From contig NHDS01000013.1 in assembly GCA_002167215.1 (NCBI GenBank), positions 51,490 to 71,450 of the forward strand: a DNA stretch of 19,961 nt. The letters run 5' to 3'. A program made the position numbers and the translations under genes. Every line of letters begins with the position of its first letter. Within the stretch, counting starts at the first letter, position 1. This document shows, in pieces, positions 1 through 7,982 of this stretch. Origin of the DNA: Pelagibacteraceae bacterium TMED65 (GTDB lineage: Bacteria > Pseudomonadota > Alphaproteobacteria > TMED127). The notes under the pieces are model-generated. The model was not told the DNA's origin and did no database searches. It saw only the letters and a list, made by a program, of their open reading frames with translations.

Positions 1-87
1 AAGAAAAAAAAAAATTTTTTATCAAAAGAGAAATTCATTGTTTAATATGCAAAGTAAATTAGGTTTAAAACCATCATAGCATTCAAA

Positions 88-792
88 ATGAAAAATTTTA
101 GTATTATAATTCCAATTTTCAACGAATCTGAATCAATTTTTGAATTAATTGATGAAATAATATTAGTATTTGGAAAAAACCTGCCTGAAATTATAATCGT
201 AGACGACGGAAGTACAGATAATTTCAAAAAAAAAAAAGATAAAATTGAAAATAAAACACTAATTTTTTCACATAAAAATAATCTTGGGAAATGTAAAGCA
301 ATGTACACAGGTATTCAAAAAGCAAATAATGAATTAATTTGTATTATAGATGGTGACGGACAAAACCCACCATATGAAATAAAAAAACTTTTAGAATGCT
401 GGAAAAATTTAGATTTAAATTATAAAAAAAAATTTTTAATTTGTGGACACAGAATAAATAGGCAGGATAATTTTAAAAAAAGAATTAGTTCAAAGATAGC
501 AAATTCTATTAGAAGATTTATTCTTAATGATGATTGTAATGATACAGCATGTGCTTTAAAACTTTTCTTAAAATCAAATTATTTGGGTATTAATTACTTT
601 AGAAATATGCATCGTTTCCTACCTGCAGTCTTTAAAGCTAAAGGATGTAAAATATTCAATGTTTTAATTAATGATCGGCCCAGAAGTGCAGGTAAATCAA
701 AATATAATTTCAATAATAGGTTTTGGATAGGTATTATAGATCTAATAAAAGTATGGAAGTTAATAACAAAGGAGAAAAAAAATGGAAAATGA
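88..792 (+). CDS. Family 2 glycosyltransferase, DPM1/ArnC-like
   Basis: This 234-residue protein is a soluble GT-A fold glycosyltransferase of family 2. It probably moves a sugar from a nucleotide sugar to a polyprenyl phosphate or other membrane acceptor at the cytoplasmic face. The N-terminus has the usual strand and P-I-F-N-E-S turn (residues 6-14). DDGSTD at 39-44 and the metal-binding DGDGQNPP stretch at 88-95 match DPM1/ArnC-type enzymes. No C-terminal membrane helices follow, so it is the short soluble type. No SD precedes the ATG at 88, though the glycosyltransferase strand begins within a few residues of it. The end overlaps the next gene by 11 bases. A 12-A run (226-237) encodes part of a lysine stretch and is in frame. 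The donor and acceptor cannot be told from sequence. Confidence 0.88.
   Translation: MKNFSIIIPIFNESESIFELIDEIILVFGKNLPEIIIVDDGSTDNFKKKKDKIENKTLIFSHKNNLGKCKAMYTGIQKANNELICIIDGDGQNPPYEIKKLLECWKNLDLNYKKKFLICGHRINRQDNFKKRISSKIANSIRRFILNDDCNDTACALKLFLKSNYLGINYFRNMHRFLPAVFKAKGCKIFNVLINDRPRSAGKSKYNFNNRFWIGIIDLIKVWKLITKEKKNGK
769..774 (+). promoter_or_regulatory. Shine-Dalgarno site of the LAB_N gene
   Basis: AAGGAG lies inside the end of the glycosyltransferase gene, 7 bases before the ATG at 782. It is one of the few strong SD matches in the window and fixes the downstream start. Confidence 0.75.
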
Positions 793-1084
793 GCAAATTT
801 GGTTAATTATAGGGTTTATTGGTCAAACAATTTTTGCCTCTAGATTTCTTATTCAATGGGTAGTAAGTGAACGAGCCTCTAAGAGTATAATTCCAAATAT
901 TTTTTGGTGGATTAGTTTGGCTGGTAGCATGGTTCTTTTAAGCTATGCTATCCATAAATCTGACCCTGTTTTTATTGTTGGCCAATCTTGTGGTTTTCTT
1001 ATTTATTCCAGAAATATTTATTTAATAAAAAAAGAGGGAAAAAGTAAAAAAAATGATCCAACAAAAATCATGAAAGTTAATTAG
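782..1084 (+). CDS. Stand-alone lipid-A-disaccharide synthase N-terminal domain (LAB_N) protein
   Basis: This is a 100-residue membrane protein that is essentially one LAB_N domain. The diagnostic run at residues 11-38 includes GFIGQ, ASRF, QW, SERASKS and IP, followed by FWWISL (41-46). DPVFIVGQ at 61-68 and the IYSRN end (74-78) complete the family pattern. Three hydrophobic segments are visible at about 5-25, 40-57 and 63-80. In some bacteria this domain is fused to LpxB; here it stands alone. Alphaproteobacteria often pair such a protein with a DPM1-like glycosyltransferase, as here, suggesting a role in lipid A or polyprenyl-linked sugar modification. The biochemical function of the free domain is not established. 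It overlaps the upstream gene by 11 bases and shares one base with the following GTG start. Confidence 0.88.
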   Translation: MENEQIWLIIGFIGQTIFASRFLIQWVVSERASKSIIPNIFWWISLAGSMVLLSYAIHKSDPVFIVGQSCGFLIYSRNIYLIKKEGKSKKNDPTKIMKVN

Positions 1085-1701
1085 TGAACAATAATTTCAA
1101 GAAAATTAACGATTATATTGTGAGCAAATGTTATGACTTACCTATTTTCAAAAGCGAAATAAAAAAGAATGGTGTTATATCCTTAAAAAAAACGAAACTC
1201 GACTTATTTTCCTTTCTTACAAAAACTATAATTTCCCAACAAATTTCTGATAAAGTTGCAGAAATTACATGGGAAAAATATTGTCTCAATATTAAAGAAC
1301 AGAACCCAAGAATTAATGACATACCTGATCAAGTATTTTTAAAAAAAGTTCTTGATGTAGTTGGACTATCAAAGCAAAAAAAAAATTATATCATCGGTAT
1401 TTATCAATCAATAATTCTAAATAAGATTAACATAAACCTATTACAAAAAATGAATGATGAAGATTTTCATCGTTCGTTGATCAAGTTTCGTGGTATAGGT
1501 CCCTGGACTTGTAATATGACTTTAATATTTTTCTGTAATAGGTTAAATATTTTTCTTAATGACGACCTAGTTATTAAAAAAGTTATGTCGAGGCTTGTTA
1601 GAATTGAAAAAAAAGAGTTTGAAATTAAGGAGAGATTTTCTCCTTTTCTATCAATCCTAACTCTTCATCTTTGGAAGATGTCTCAGAGGATTTTGCAGTA
1701 A
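1084..1701 (+). CDS. DNA-3-methyladenine glycosylase, AlkA/HhH-GPD family
   Basis: This 205-residue protein would excise alkylated bases in base excision repair. It shows the helix-hairpin-helix/GPD pattern: SQQIS at 51-55, the hairpin FRGIGPWTCN at 135-144, then NDD at 159-161, where D161 aligns with the catalytic aspartate of AlkA. It lacks the extra N-terminal domain of E. coli AlkA, so it is the short form. The start is GTG at 1084, overlapping the previous stop by one base (TAGTG); the next methionine is past residue 120, so GTG is the only sensible start. The 3' end overlaps the convergent HemY gene by 45 bases. Confidence 0.87.
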   Translation: MNNNFKKINDYIVSKCYDLPIFKSEIKKNGVISLKKTKLDLFSFLTKTIISQQISDKVAEITWEKYCLNIKEQNPRINDIPDQVFLKKVLDVVGLSKQKKNYIIGIYQSIILNKININLLQKMNDEDFHRSLIKFRGIGPWTCNMTLIFFCNRLNIFLNDDLVIKKVMSRLVRIEKKEFEIKERFSPFLSILTLHLWKMSQRILQ

Positions 1702-2967
1702 TTCATTAAATAATTCCGAATTGTTTCTTGGTAATTTTGAGCTTTTTGGCCATAAAATAGAATTTATTGAGTTACAATTAGCGCATATTAGGCTCCATTT
1801 ATTATCTTGGAATTTGCAAACAGAGCAGGTCCATTTTGGTTGAGTTACAAATAATCTTTTTGGTTCTGATATTTTTAACCCTTTTATTTCTTTAGAAATA
1901 TTTTTAAATAATTCTATCATACGTTCGTCCCATTCATCTTTGTCAATTTTATCTAAATAACTTTGTGATTCACCCCAAATTGACGCCACAGAACTTGCGT
2001 ATGCTAAAGCTAGCTTGGTTTCATTAGAATTTGCCTTCATCTTTTTTCTTAGAACTTTAGAAATTAATTTATATCTCATAAGTTTTTCTTTTTCTTGTTT
2101 TACATTCGAAATCATAAATGTTTTTATTAAGTCTAAATACATTAATTTATCCCAAGTCTTATCAATTATTTCAGATGCTTTTTTAATATTAGATTCGTTC
2201 AAATAATATTTTATTGTTTCATCAACGACTAATATTGAATTGTTTGATAAATTTATTGCATCAGTTGATTTTCCACCTGACAAAACTAATAATTGTGCTT
2301 TGTAATCTTGTAAATCATCTGAAATATTTCTAACATTATTTATCAACTTAAATGCCTTTTTCCAATCCCTCTCTAATGCATAGATTTTTGAAAGTTTTTC
2401 ATGAAACCATAAGTCTTGGGGTTTAGCTTCACATAATTTAAGAAGAAGCTTCTTTGCATCCTCAGTTTTCTTGCTTTTATACAACAAAATCACACTAGCT
2501 CTATCAATTACATATTTATTGTGAGGTAAAGTCTGAAGAATACTTAGATATTGTTGTGCACCTTTTAAGTCATTATTTATCAAACAATTATTAAATAGCA
2601 TAAATACCGAAAAAAAATCGTTTTTTAAATATTTTCTTACCTTTCTTGTTTCTTTCTCTATTTTTTCTGAATCACCAAGTAAAATATTCTCAGCCAATCT
2701 ATCCAAACTCTCGTTAGCAAGTAGCAAATATTTTGCCTTTCTATTTAATTTAAATGTTTTTGGGAAGTTTTTAATTGTTCCGAATAATCCAGATATTAAA
2801 AGTGTGAAGATTACAATTAATATCAACACAAAAGTAATTCCAAGCATATTTGTTTGGACAAAATAATTGCTCAATGTTATTTCTACATTTCCAGGGTTAT
2901 CAGATATCCAAACAACCATTGATGAAAAAATTAGAATAAAAATAAATAATTTAATTATCTTTATCAA
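1657..2967 (-). CDS. hemY: HemY-like inner-membrane protein with TPR-type helices and C-terminal zinc ribbon
   Basis: This belongs to the proteobacterial HemY family, an inner-membrane protein found with heme genes; it is not protoporphyrinogen oxidase. From the chosen start (436 residues) it has two hydrophobic segments at about 1-21 and 41-63, separated by the family motif WISDNPGNV, followed by a long helical TPR-like region. Near the C-terminus CSVC and CANC (cysteines at about 381, 384, 395 and 398) form a probable zinc ribbon, as seen in alphaproteobacterial members. An upstream ATG at 3063 would overlap the mitofilin gene by 113 bases and add 32 polar residues. A TTG at 2967 overlaps by only 17 bases and puts the membrane helix at the N-terminus as in relatives. 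TTG codons at 2979 and 3003 are alternatives. The 3' end overlaps the AlkA gene. Confidence 0.8.
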   Translation of the reverse strand: MIKIIKLFIFILIFSSMVVWISDNPGNVEITLSNYFVQTNMLGITFVLILIVIFTLLISGLFGTIKNFPKTFKLNRKAKYLLLANESLDRLAENILLGDSEKIEKETRKVRKYLKNDFFSVFMLFNNCLINNDLKGAQQYLSILQTLPHNKYVIDRASVILLYKSKKTEDAKKLLLKLCEAKPQDLWFHEKLSKIYALERDWKKAFKLINNVRNISDDLQDYKAQLLVLSGGKSTDAINLSNNSILVVDETIKYYLNESNIKKASEIIDKTWDKLMYLDLIKTFMISNVKQEKEKLMRYKLISKVLRKKMKANSNETKLALAYASSVASIWGESQSYLDKIDKDEWDERMIELFKNISKEIKGLKISEPKRLFVTQPKWTCSVCKFQDNKWSLICANCNSINSILWPKSSKLPRNNSELFNELLQNPLRHLPKMKS

Positions 2968-3979
2968 AATTTGTCCCAACTTTATGAAGTAATTTCGATT
3001 CAAGTTCTTTAAGATTTTCTCTTGCATCTTTAAGTTTGTTAGCATCCTGAATCCATTTTTCAATTTCGAGGTCTTCGAGTTTTAATTCTTTTATTTCTTT
3101 TATAGATTTTTCAAGATTGTCTAAAATTAGATATTCTTTTGCTATCTTTATGGATTTAATTACCTCTAATTGATTGGAAAAATCAAAAGATTTAGTTGTG
3201 GAGCTGTCGTCAAATTTAGTGATTTTAAATGTACTATCAAACAGATTTTTAAGATAATTAATAAAACTTTCTTTGGAATCGAAAAAAACGTTGCCGTTTG
3301 AATATTTATTTATTTTGTTGTTTATAAATGTATTTGTATCTAATGCGTAATATTGTAGTTTTTTATTTAATTGATCAAAAAGATATTCTTTTTTTTTTAG
3401 TGTTTTAATATCTGTTTTTCTAAAATATTCTAATAAAGGTCTTAATGATGAATTATCATTGAATTTAAAAATAAGTTCCTCTATCTCCTGGTAAAAATTT
3501 TCTCTATTTTCAAATTTATTTTTTATCATAAACAAATCATTCAGTATCAAATATTTTTCTGCATATAAAAATTCAAGATTAGTTTTTTGTTTAACCTCAA
3601 AAGAATCAACTTTCTTATCTAAAAGTTTTATTATTGATTCATATTGGTCAAATTTAATTTTATTATCATTTATCTTCTCTTTTAGAATATCTAATTGTTG
3701 TTCAATAATTTGAGTATTATAATTTAACTTTTCTTCTTCTATTATTGGTTGTTCAGGTGAATCAAAATCTTCATTAACAATTCGATCAGAATTACTTTTA
3801 AAAATATTTTTAAAAATATCTAAATTATTTTTTTGATAAAAGAAGAATAAGAGAAATATGCATACTGTTGAAAGAATAATAAATAAGAAAATTTTTGAAT
3901 AACCTCTTTTTTTATATTGATTTTTCTCCAAATCAATAAAATCTCCATCGCTTTGATTTGAAGCTTTTTTATTACTCAA
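2951..3979 (-). CDS. Alphaproteobacterial mitofilin (Mic60-like) inner-membrane protein
   Basis: This 342-residue protein has a short charged cytoplasmic N-terminus, one transmembrane helix at about 29-48, an acidic linker, a coiled-coil-prone stretch at about 88-137, and a helical C-terminal domain. That layout, together with its place between hemD and hemY, is typical of the bacterial homologue of mitochondrial mitofilin/Mic60, which shapes intracytoplasmic membranes in some alphaproteobacteria. Family assignment rests on architecture and synteny more than on a signature motif, because this family diverges quickly. The start is a TTG at 3979 with an excellent AAGGAG five bases upstream. It overlaps hemD by 8 bases, so translation is probably coupled. 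Confidence 0.75.
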   Translation of the reverse strand: MSNKKASNQSDGDFIDLEKNQYKKRGYSKIFLFIILSTVCIFLLFFFYQKNNLDIFKNIFKSNSDRIVNEDFDSPEQPIIEEEKLNYNTQIIEQQLDILKEKINDNKIKFDQYESIIKLLDKKVDSFEVKQKTNLEFLYAEKYLILNDLFMIKNKFENRENFYQEIEELIFKFNDNSSLRPLLEYFRKTDIKTLKKKEYLFDQLNKKLQYYALDTNTFINNKINKYSNGNVFFDSKESFINYLKNLFDSTFKITKFDDSSTTKSFDFSNQLEVIKSIKIAKEYLILDNLEKSIKEIKELKLEDLEIEKWIQDANKLKDARENLKELESKLLHKVGTNFDKDN

Positions 3980-4730
3980 TTAAGCTCCTTTGAGAAGATA
4001 TTTGGTTTATTAGATTAATCATACTTTCTTCATTTGGTTTACTTGTAATTAGGATGTTTTTTAGACCTTGTTTAGTTAGTTCTTCTTTTATTACTTTGCT
4101 AAGAACAAGCAGTTTCATTTGATTACATTTATCAATAAGATTGAATCTGTTTAGTTCTTTTACAAAGGCCATGGCTGTTCTCTTAGAGAATAATGTTATT
4201 ATTCCATCCTTACATGAGAAAAAAAAATTTTCAAATACTTCTGGATTTGTATTTTTTTTTTCTGAACTATAACAGATTAAGGGGTGATAATTACATTTAA
4301 TACTTTTGAAAAAATTACTAAGATTCTTGTTTAAAGTTCTGGAAGTCGGATGCAAAATTCTTGAATAATTTTTTAATTCTAAGATAACTACTTTTTTTAA
4401 ATCTTCTATATTTCCGTCAATATTTATTAAATTTTTCAAACCCATCTTTTTTGCCTCACTTAATGTTCCATTCCCTATAACAATTGTTGTAGATTCTTTT
4501 TTATGGTGTTTAAAATTTCTAAGACCATTTTTACTAGTAAATAAAAATAAGTCACATTTCGTAAAATTTTTATATTTGTAACTCACCTCTCTAATTTCAA
4601 GCATTGGAGAAATAAAGAAGTTAAATTTTTTTGAATCTAATTTTTTAGAGAGTTTTTTTGAATCCTCCATTGGCCTAGTGAATAAAAGATTAATTTTTTT
4701 AAATCTTAATTTTTTGTTTAACTTTGACAC
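3972..4730 (-). CDS. hemD: Uroporphyrinogen-III synthase
   Basis: HemD closes and inverts ring D of hydroxymethylbilane to give uroporphyrinogen III, in the cytosol. The 252-residue protein is divergent, as usual for the family, but shows the expected landmarks: strand plus TRP near the start (14-20), F-T-S-K-N-G at 64-69, HPTSR at 127-131, FSKRTA at 181-186, and a terminal KPNEESMINLI segment (231-241). Its position directly after hemC supports the call. The start is GTG at 4730, overlapping hemC by 32 bases. There is no later ATG, GTG or TTG before the first core strand, so this start is preferred although its SD is weak. Confidence 0.87.
   Translation of the reverse strand: MSKLNKKLRFKKINLLFTRPMEDSKKLSKKLDSKKFNFFISPMLEIREVSYKYKNFTKCDLFLFTSKNGLRNFKHHKKESTTIVIGNGTLSEAKKMGLKNLINIDGNIEDLKKVVILELKNYSRILHPTSRTLNKNLSNFFKSIKCNYHPLICYSSEKKNTNPEVFENFFFSCKDGIITLFSKRTAMAFVKELNRFNLIDKCNQMKLLVLSKVIKEELTKQGLKNILITSKPNEESMINLINQISSQRSLIE
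3985..3990 (-). promoter_or_regulatory. Shine-Dalgarno site fixing the TTG start of the mitofilin gene
   Basis: On the minus strand AAGGAG is followed by a 5-base spacer and TTG (3979-3977). The site lies within the end of hemD and is strong evidence that the TTG is a genuine start. Confidence 0.75.
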
Positions 4731-5625
4731 CTAATTTAAAACTCTCTGTCCTAAAATTATTTAAATTAAAACATACTCTATCCTTTATTAATGTCACGCC
4801 ATCTTTTGAGAATGCTTTAAAGGAAAAAATAATTTTTTTTTCTCCATTTATATTTTTAATAATAGCGTAGCCACCCACTGGGGTTTGACAATTTCCATCA
4901 AGTGCTCTTAGGAAATTTCTTTCGCATTCAGTTTCAAGTGAAGTTTTAGTGTGATTGAGTTTTTTTATTATTGAGTTTACATTTAAATTTGTTTTCTTCA
5001 AAACCAAAGCTATCGCTCCTTGCCCTAATGCAGGGGTAATAATTCTTGGATCAATGACGTTGAATTTTGTTTCAATTCCTAATCTTTTAATACCCGCATA
5101 AGCTAGCAAAATTGCGTCATACTCTTTGTTTAAAACTTTATTAATTCTAGTATCTATATTTCCTCTAATATCCTTTATAACTAATTTCTTTTTTAATCTC
5201 TCTAATTGCATTCTTCTTCTTATCGAAGACGTTCCAATTACTGCTTTAGATTCAAGATCGTATACTTTATATCCTTTATTTGAAATTATTACTTCTCTAA
5301 AATCTTCTCTTTTGAGAATCGCTCCTATTTCAAGACCTTTTGGTAAGATTGTTGGTAAATCTTTCAAAGAATGTATTCCAAGGTTTATATCACCATAGAT
5401 TAAGGCATCATCTATTTCTTTGGTGAACAATCCTTTATTTCCAATATCTGATATTTGTTTATTAAGAAAAGCATCGCCAGATGTTTTATAAAATTTTTTC
5501 TCTATTCTAATGCTTGATGACTTACCGAAAACTTCATAGAATTTTTTTTCAAAAATTTTGATGTGTTCTTTAGCTAATAAGCTTTTTCTAGAACCTAGGG
5601 TTATCTTTGATATTTTTATATTCAT
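4699..5625 (-). CDS. hemC: Hydroxymethylbilane synthase (porphobilinogen deaminase)
   Basis: HemC polymerises four porphobilinogen units into hydroxymethylbilane. The 308-residue protein has the family pattern throughout: GSRKSLLA at 11-18, HSLKDLP at 85-91 with the catalytic aspartate D89, GTSSIRRR at 131-138, RGNIDTR at 154-160, and LDGNCQTPVGG at 242-252, where C246 carries the dipyrromethane cofactor. The start is ATG at 5625. It is the first gene of a minus-strand overlapping cluster (hemC, hemD, mitofilin, hemY) and is divergent from tsaD across 58 bases. Confidence 0.96.
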   Translation of the reverse strand: MNIKISKITLGSRKSLLAKEHIKIFEKKFYEVFGKSSSIRIEKKFYKTSGDAFLNKQISDIGNKGLFTKEIDDALIYGDINLGIHSLKDLPTILPKGLEIGAILKREDFREVIISNKGYKVYDLESKAVIGTSSIRRRMQLERLKKKLVIKDIRGNIDTRINKVLNKEYDAILLAYAGIKRLGIETKFNVIDPRIITPALGQGAIALVLKKTNLNVNSIIKKLNHTKTSLETECERNFLRALDGNCQTPVGGYAIIKNINGEKKIIFSFKAFSKDGVTLIKDRVCFNLNNFRTESFKLGVKVKQKIKI

Positions 5626-5683
5626 AAATTTAATTTATTTTACTGTTATTAATTTATAATAATACTAATATTTATTAACCAAA
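5626..5683. promoter_or_regulatory. Divergent promoter region between hemC and tsaD
   Basis: This 58-base, almost pure A/T spacer must hold the promoters of both clusters. A perfect TATAAT sits at 5655-5660 on the plus strand, about 24 bases before the tsaD ATG; no good -35 hexamer is visible at standard spacing. On the minus strand several TATTAT/TATAAA-like hexamers face hemC, but base composition makes such matches cheap. Neither gene has a clear SD. Confidence 0.4.
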
Positions 5684-6715
5684 ATGATTGTACTAGGAAT
5701 AGAAACAACTTGTGATGAAACATCTGTATCTATAGTTGAGAAAAAAAAAACTCACAAATTTGGTAATATTGTATCTGAACAAACCTTATCTCAGATAATC
5801 AAGCACAAAAAGTTTGGAGGAGTAGTTCCTGAATTAGCGTCAAGAGAACATAGTAAAAACTTAGATTATTTAGTGAAAAAAACTATTAAAAATTCGAAAA
5901 TTGAAATCTCTAAGATTGACGCTTTTGCCGCCTCTACTGGACCAGGACTTCTTGGAGCATTATTAGTTGGAACTAATTATGCTAAAGCTTTAGCTATTGC
6001 CTCCGATAAACCATTTATTTCTATCAATCATTTACAAGGTCATGTCTTGGTTTCGAGAATGAACAAAAAAATCGATTTTCCTTTTTTATGTCTTTTGGTG
6101 TCCGGAGGACATTGTCAAATAATACTTGCCCAAGATGCTAAGAAATTTACAATAATTGGTGAGTCTTTAGATGATGCTGTTGGTGAAGTTTTTGATAAAA
6201 CTTCGAAAGCTCTTGGTTTAGAGTATCCAGGGGGGCCTGTTATAGAAAAATTAGCAAAAAAAAGAAAGAATAGATATAATTTCAATTTACCAAAACCACT
6301 CTTTAAAGATCAAACATATAATCTTTCCTTTTCTGGACTCAAAACAGCAGTTAGGAGAATCATTGATACTGGACTCAACCATAATCAAAAACTAGATCTT
6401 GCGTTTCAATTCCAAGAAGTTGTCACGATTTGTCTTCTAGAAAAAGTAAAACTAGCATTAAGACTTTTGAGGAAAAAAAAAAAAATAAATGATTTTGTTT
6501 TATCAGGAGGAGTAGCGTCAAATTTATACATTAGAGATAAGTTTAAACAATTATGCGAAGAAGAAAAAATTAAATTTTATGTGCCTCATGCCCACCTTTG
6601 TGTAGACAATGCAACAATGATAGCTTGGGCTGGTATTGAAATGCTAACTAAAGGAGAAAGAATTAGTAAAATAAATTTATCTCCTCAACCTCGATGGAGG
6701 ATAGATAAATTATGA
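5684..6715 (+). CDS. tsaD: tRNA N6-adenosine threonylcarbamoyltransferase
   Basis: TsaD, with TsaB and TsaE, transfers the threonylcarbamoyl group to A37 of ANN-decoding tRNAs. The 343 residues match the family length. GIETTCDET is at 5-13. NHLQGH at 115-120 gives the metal-binding histidines H116 and H120. LLVSGGHCQ (137-145), YPGGP (181-185), SFSGLKTAV (215-223), SGGVASN (274-280) and CVDNA (306-310, with D308 the third metal ligand) follow in order. The gene carries a 13-A run at 6473-6485 inside a lysine-rich loop, in frame. It overlaps gpsA by four bases (ATGA). Confidence 0.97.
   Translation: MIVLGIETTCDETSVSIVEKKKTHKFGNIVSEQTLSQIIKHKKFGGVVPELASREHSKNLDYLVKKTIKNSKIEISKIDAFAASTGPGLLGALLVGTNYAKALAIASDKPFISINHLQGHVLVSRMNKKIDFPFLCLLVSGGHCQIILAQDAKKFTIIGESLDDAVGEVFDKTSKALGLEYPGGPVIEKLAKKRKNRYNFNLPKPLFKDQTYNLSFSGLKTAVRRIIDTGLNHNQKLDLAFQFQEVVTICLLEKVKLALRLLRKKKKINDFVLSGGVASNLYIRDKFKQLCEEEKIKFYVPHAHLCVDNATMIAWAGIEMLTKGERISKINLSPQPRWRIDKL
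6473..6485 (+). repeat. A13 homopolymer within tsaD
   Basis: Thirteen consecutive A residues encode most of an arginine/lysine loop (about residues 263-268) and keep the reading frame. It is the longest run I see inside a gene here, and a useful comparison for the out-of-frame T11 at 14508. Confidence 0.9.
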
Positions 6716-7647
6716 AAACTTGTATTATAGGATCAGGCTCCTGGTCACTTGCTCTAACAAAAATATTTAATGAAAATAATATTTTAATTAAATGTAGAAA
6801 GATTAAGCGAACGCTTGATAAATTTAAAAATTCACAAATTAAATATACAACTAAATTTTCTGATCTCAGTGAATCAAAATATATTTTTTTGGCAATACCA
6901 TCTCAAACAGTGAGAAATAATTTGAAATTATTAAAAAAATATTATCATGAAAATGGTTCGATATTTGTCATTTGTAGCAAGGGTGTAGAAAAAAAGACTA
7001 ATAAACTAATGAGTGAAGTGGTTAACGATTTTTTTCCTAATAATAAAGTTGCGATACTTTCTGGGCCAAACTTTTCCGATGAATTAATCTCGAATAAACC
7101 ATCTGCTTCAGTTCTGTCATCCAAAAATAAAAGTGTTTTATACGAAGTATCGAGTTTATTATCTCAAAAAAAATTTAGAATTTACTTTAACAATGATATA
7201 ATAGGAACCCAACTAGGTGGTGCAATGAAGAATGTAATAGCAATAGCATGTGGACTAATCAAAGGTAAGAATATTGGTGAAAATGCAAGGGCAGCAATAA
7301 TAACAAGAGGTATGTCTGAAATTGTTCAACTTGGCGTGAAAATGGGAGCAAAACGAAATACTTTTTATGGATTATCTGGAATTGGCGACCTCACACTCAC
7401 TTGCTCATCCATGAGATCAAGAAACACAAGGCTTGGGTACGAAATTGCAAAGGGTGAAAATCTTTCTAAACTAAGGAAAAAATGCGTTTTAGAAGGAATT
7501 GAATCATGTGAAAGTATTTGTAATCTTGGTAAAAAATATAATGTTGAGTTGCCATTATGTAATGCTGTCAAAAAAATTATTAATGGAGTTGAAGTAAATA
7601 AAATTATCTCAAGTTTACTTTCGAGACCTCTTCAATTTGAAAAATAA
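6712..7647 (+). CDS. gpsA: Glycerol-3-phosphate dehydrogenase [NAD(P)+]
   Basis: GpsA reduces dihydroxyacetone phosphate to sn-glycerol-3-phosphate, the phospholipid backbone. The 311-residue protein has a Rossmann start at 7-15, SKG at 89-91, SGPNFSDE at 117-124, GGAMKNV at 169-175 with catalytic K173, SGIGDLTLTC at 222-231, and SRN at 236-238. The nucleotide-binding loop reads GSGSWS where most GpsA proteins have G-x-G-x-x-G, so the third glycine is serine (S12). Everything else looks intact. It overlaps tsaD by four bases and shares one base with the next gene, so the three genes read as one operon. Confidence 0.95.
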   Translation: MKTCIIGSGSWSLALTKIFNENNILIKCRKIKRTLDKFKNSQIKYTTKFSDLSESKYIFLAIPSQTVRNNLKLLKKYYHENGSIFVICSKGVEKKTNKLMSEVVNDFFPNNKVAILSGPNFSDELISNKPSASVLSSKNKSVLYEVSSLLSQKKFRIYFNNDIIGTQLGGAMKNVIAIACGLIKGKNIGENARAAIITRGMSEIVQLGVKMGAKRNTFYGLSGIGDLTLTCSSMRSRNTRLGYEIAKGENLSKLRKKCVLEGIESCESICNLGKKYNVELPLCNAVKKIINGVEVNKIISSLLSRPLQFEK

Positions 7648-7919
7648 TGCCTTTTTTAATAAAATGTCTAGATAAAAAGAATTCACTCTCGTTGAGACTT
7701 TCTACAAGGGACCAACACTTAAAATATTTAAAAAAAATAGAGAATAATATTATATTAGCAGGACCAATACTAAACGAAAAAAATGATCCAAGTGGAACAG
7801 TTCTAATTTTAGATTTTGATGATGAAAAAATTGTTAAAGAATTTTTAAAAAATGACCCTTACAATATTGTAAAACTATTTAAATCAATTGAAATTTTAAG
7901 ATTTAAAAAAGTAATGTAG
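7647..7919 (+). CDS. YciI family protein
   Basis: This 90-residue protein has the YciI ferredoxin-like fold pattern: RDQHLKYL with the conserved histidine H24, the AGP turn at 38-40, a glycine/threonine strand (SGTVLILDF, 49-57), and NDPY at 69-72 with the conserved aspartate D70. Some relatives act in dehalogenation or as small lactonase-like enzymes, but most have no assigned role. Alphaproteobacteria commonly keep such a gene right after gpsA. Its ATG overlaps the gpsA stop by one base (TAATG), implying coupled translation. Confidence 0.88.
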   Translation: MPFLIKCLDKKNSLSLRLSTRDQHLKYLKKIENNIILAGPILNEKNDPSGTVLILDFDDEKIVKEFLKNDPYNIVKLFKSIEILRFKKVM

Positions 7920-7982
7920 TTTTTAAGTTTTGATTTGCTTTAAGGGGCACATGGTTTTTTTTGAGTTGAGAATTAGTTTATG

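Noticed and set aside
1..20. A-run followed by T-run at the left edge as an intrinsic terminator or promoter
   Set aside because: It has no GC stem and the sequence is cut at base 1; in DNA this AT-rich such runs carry little information.
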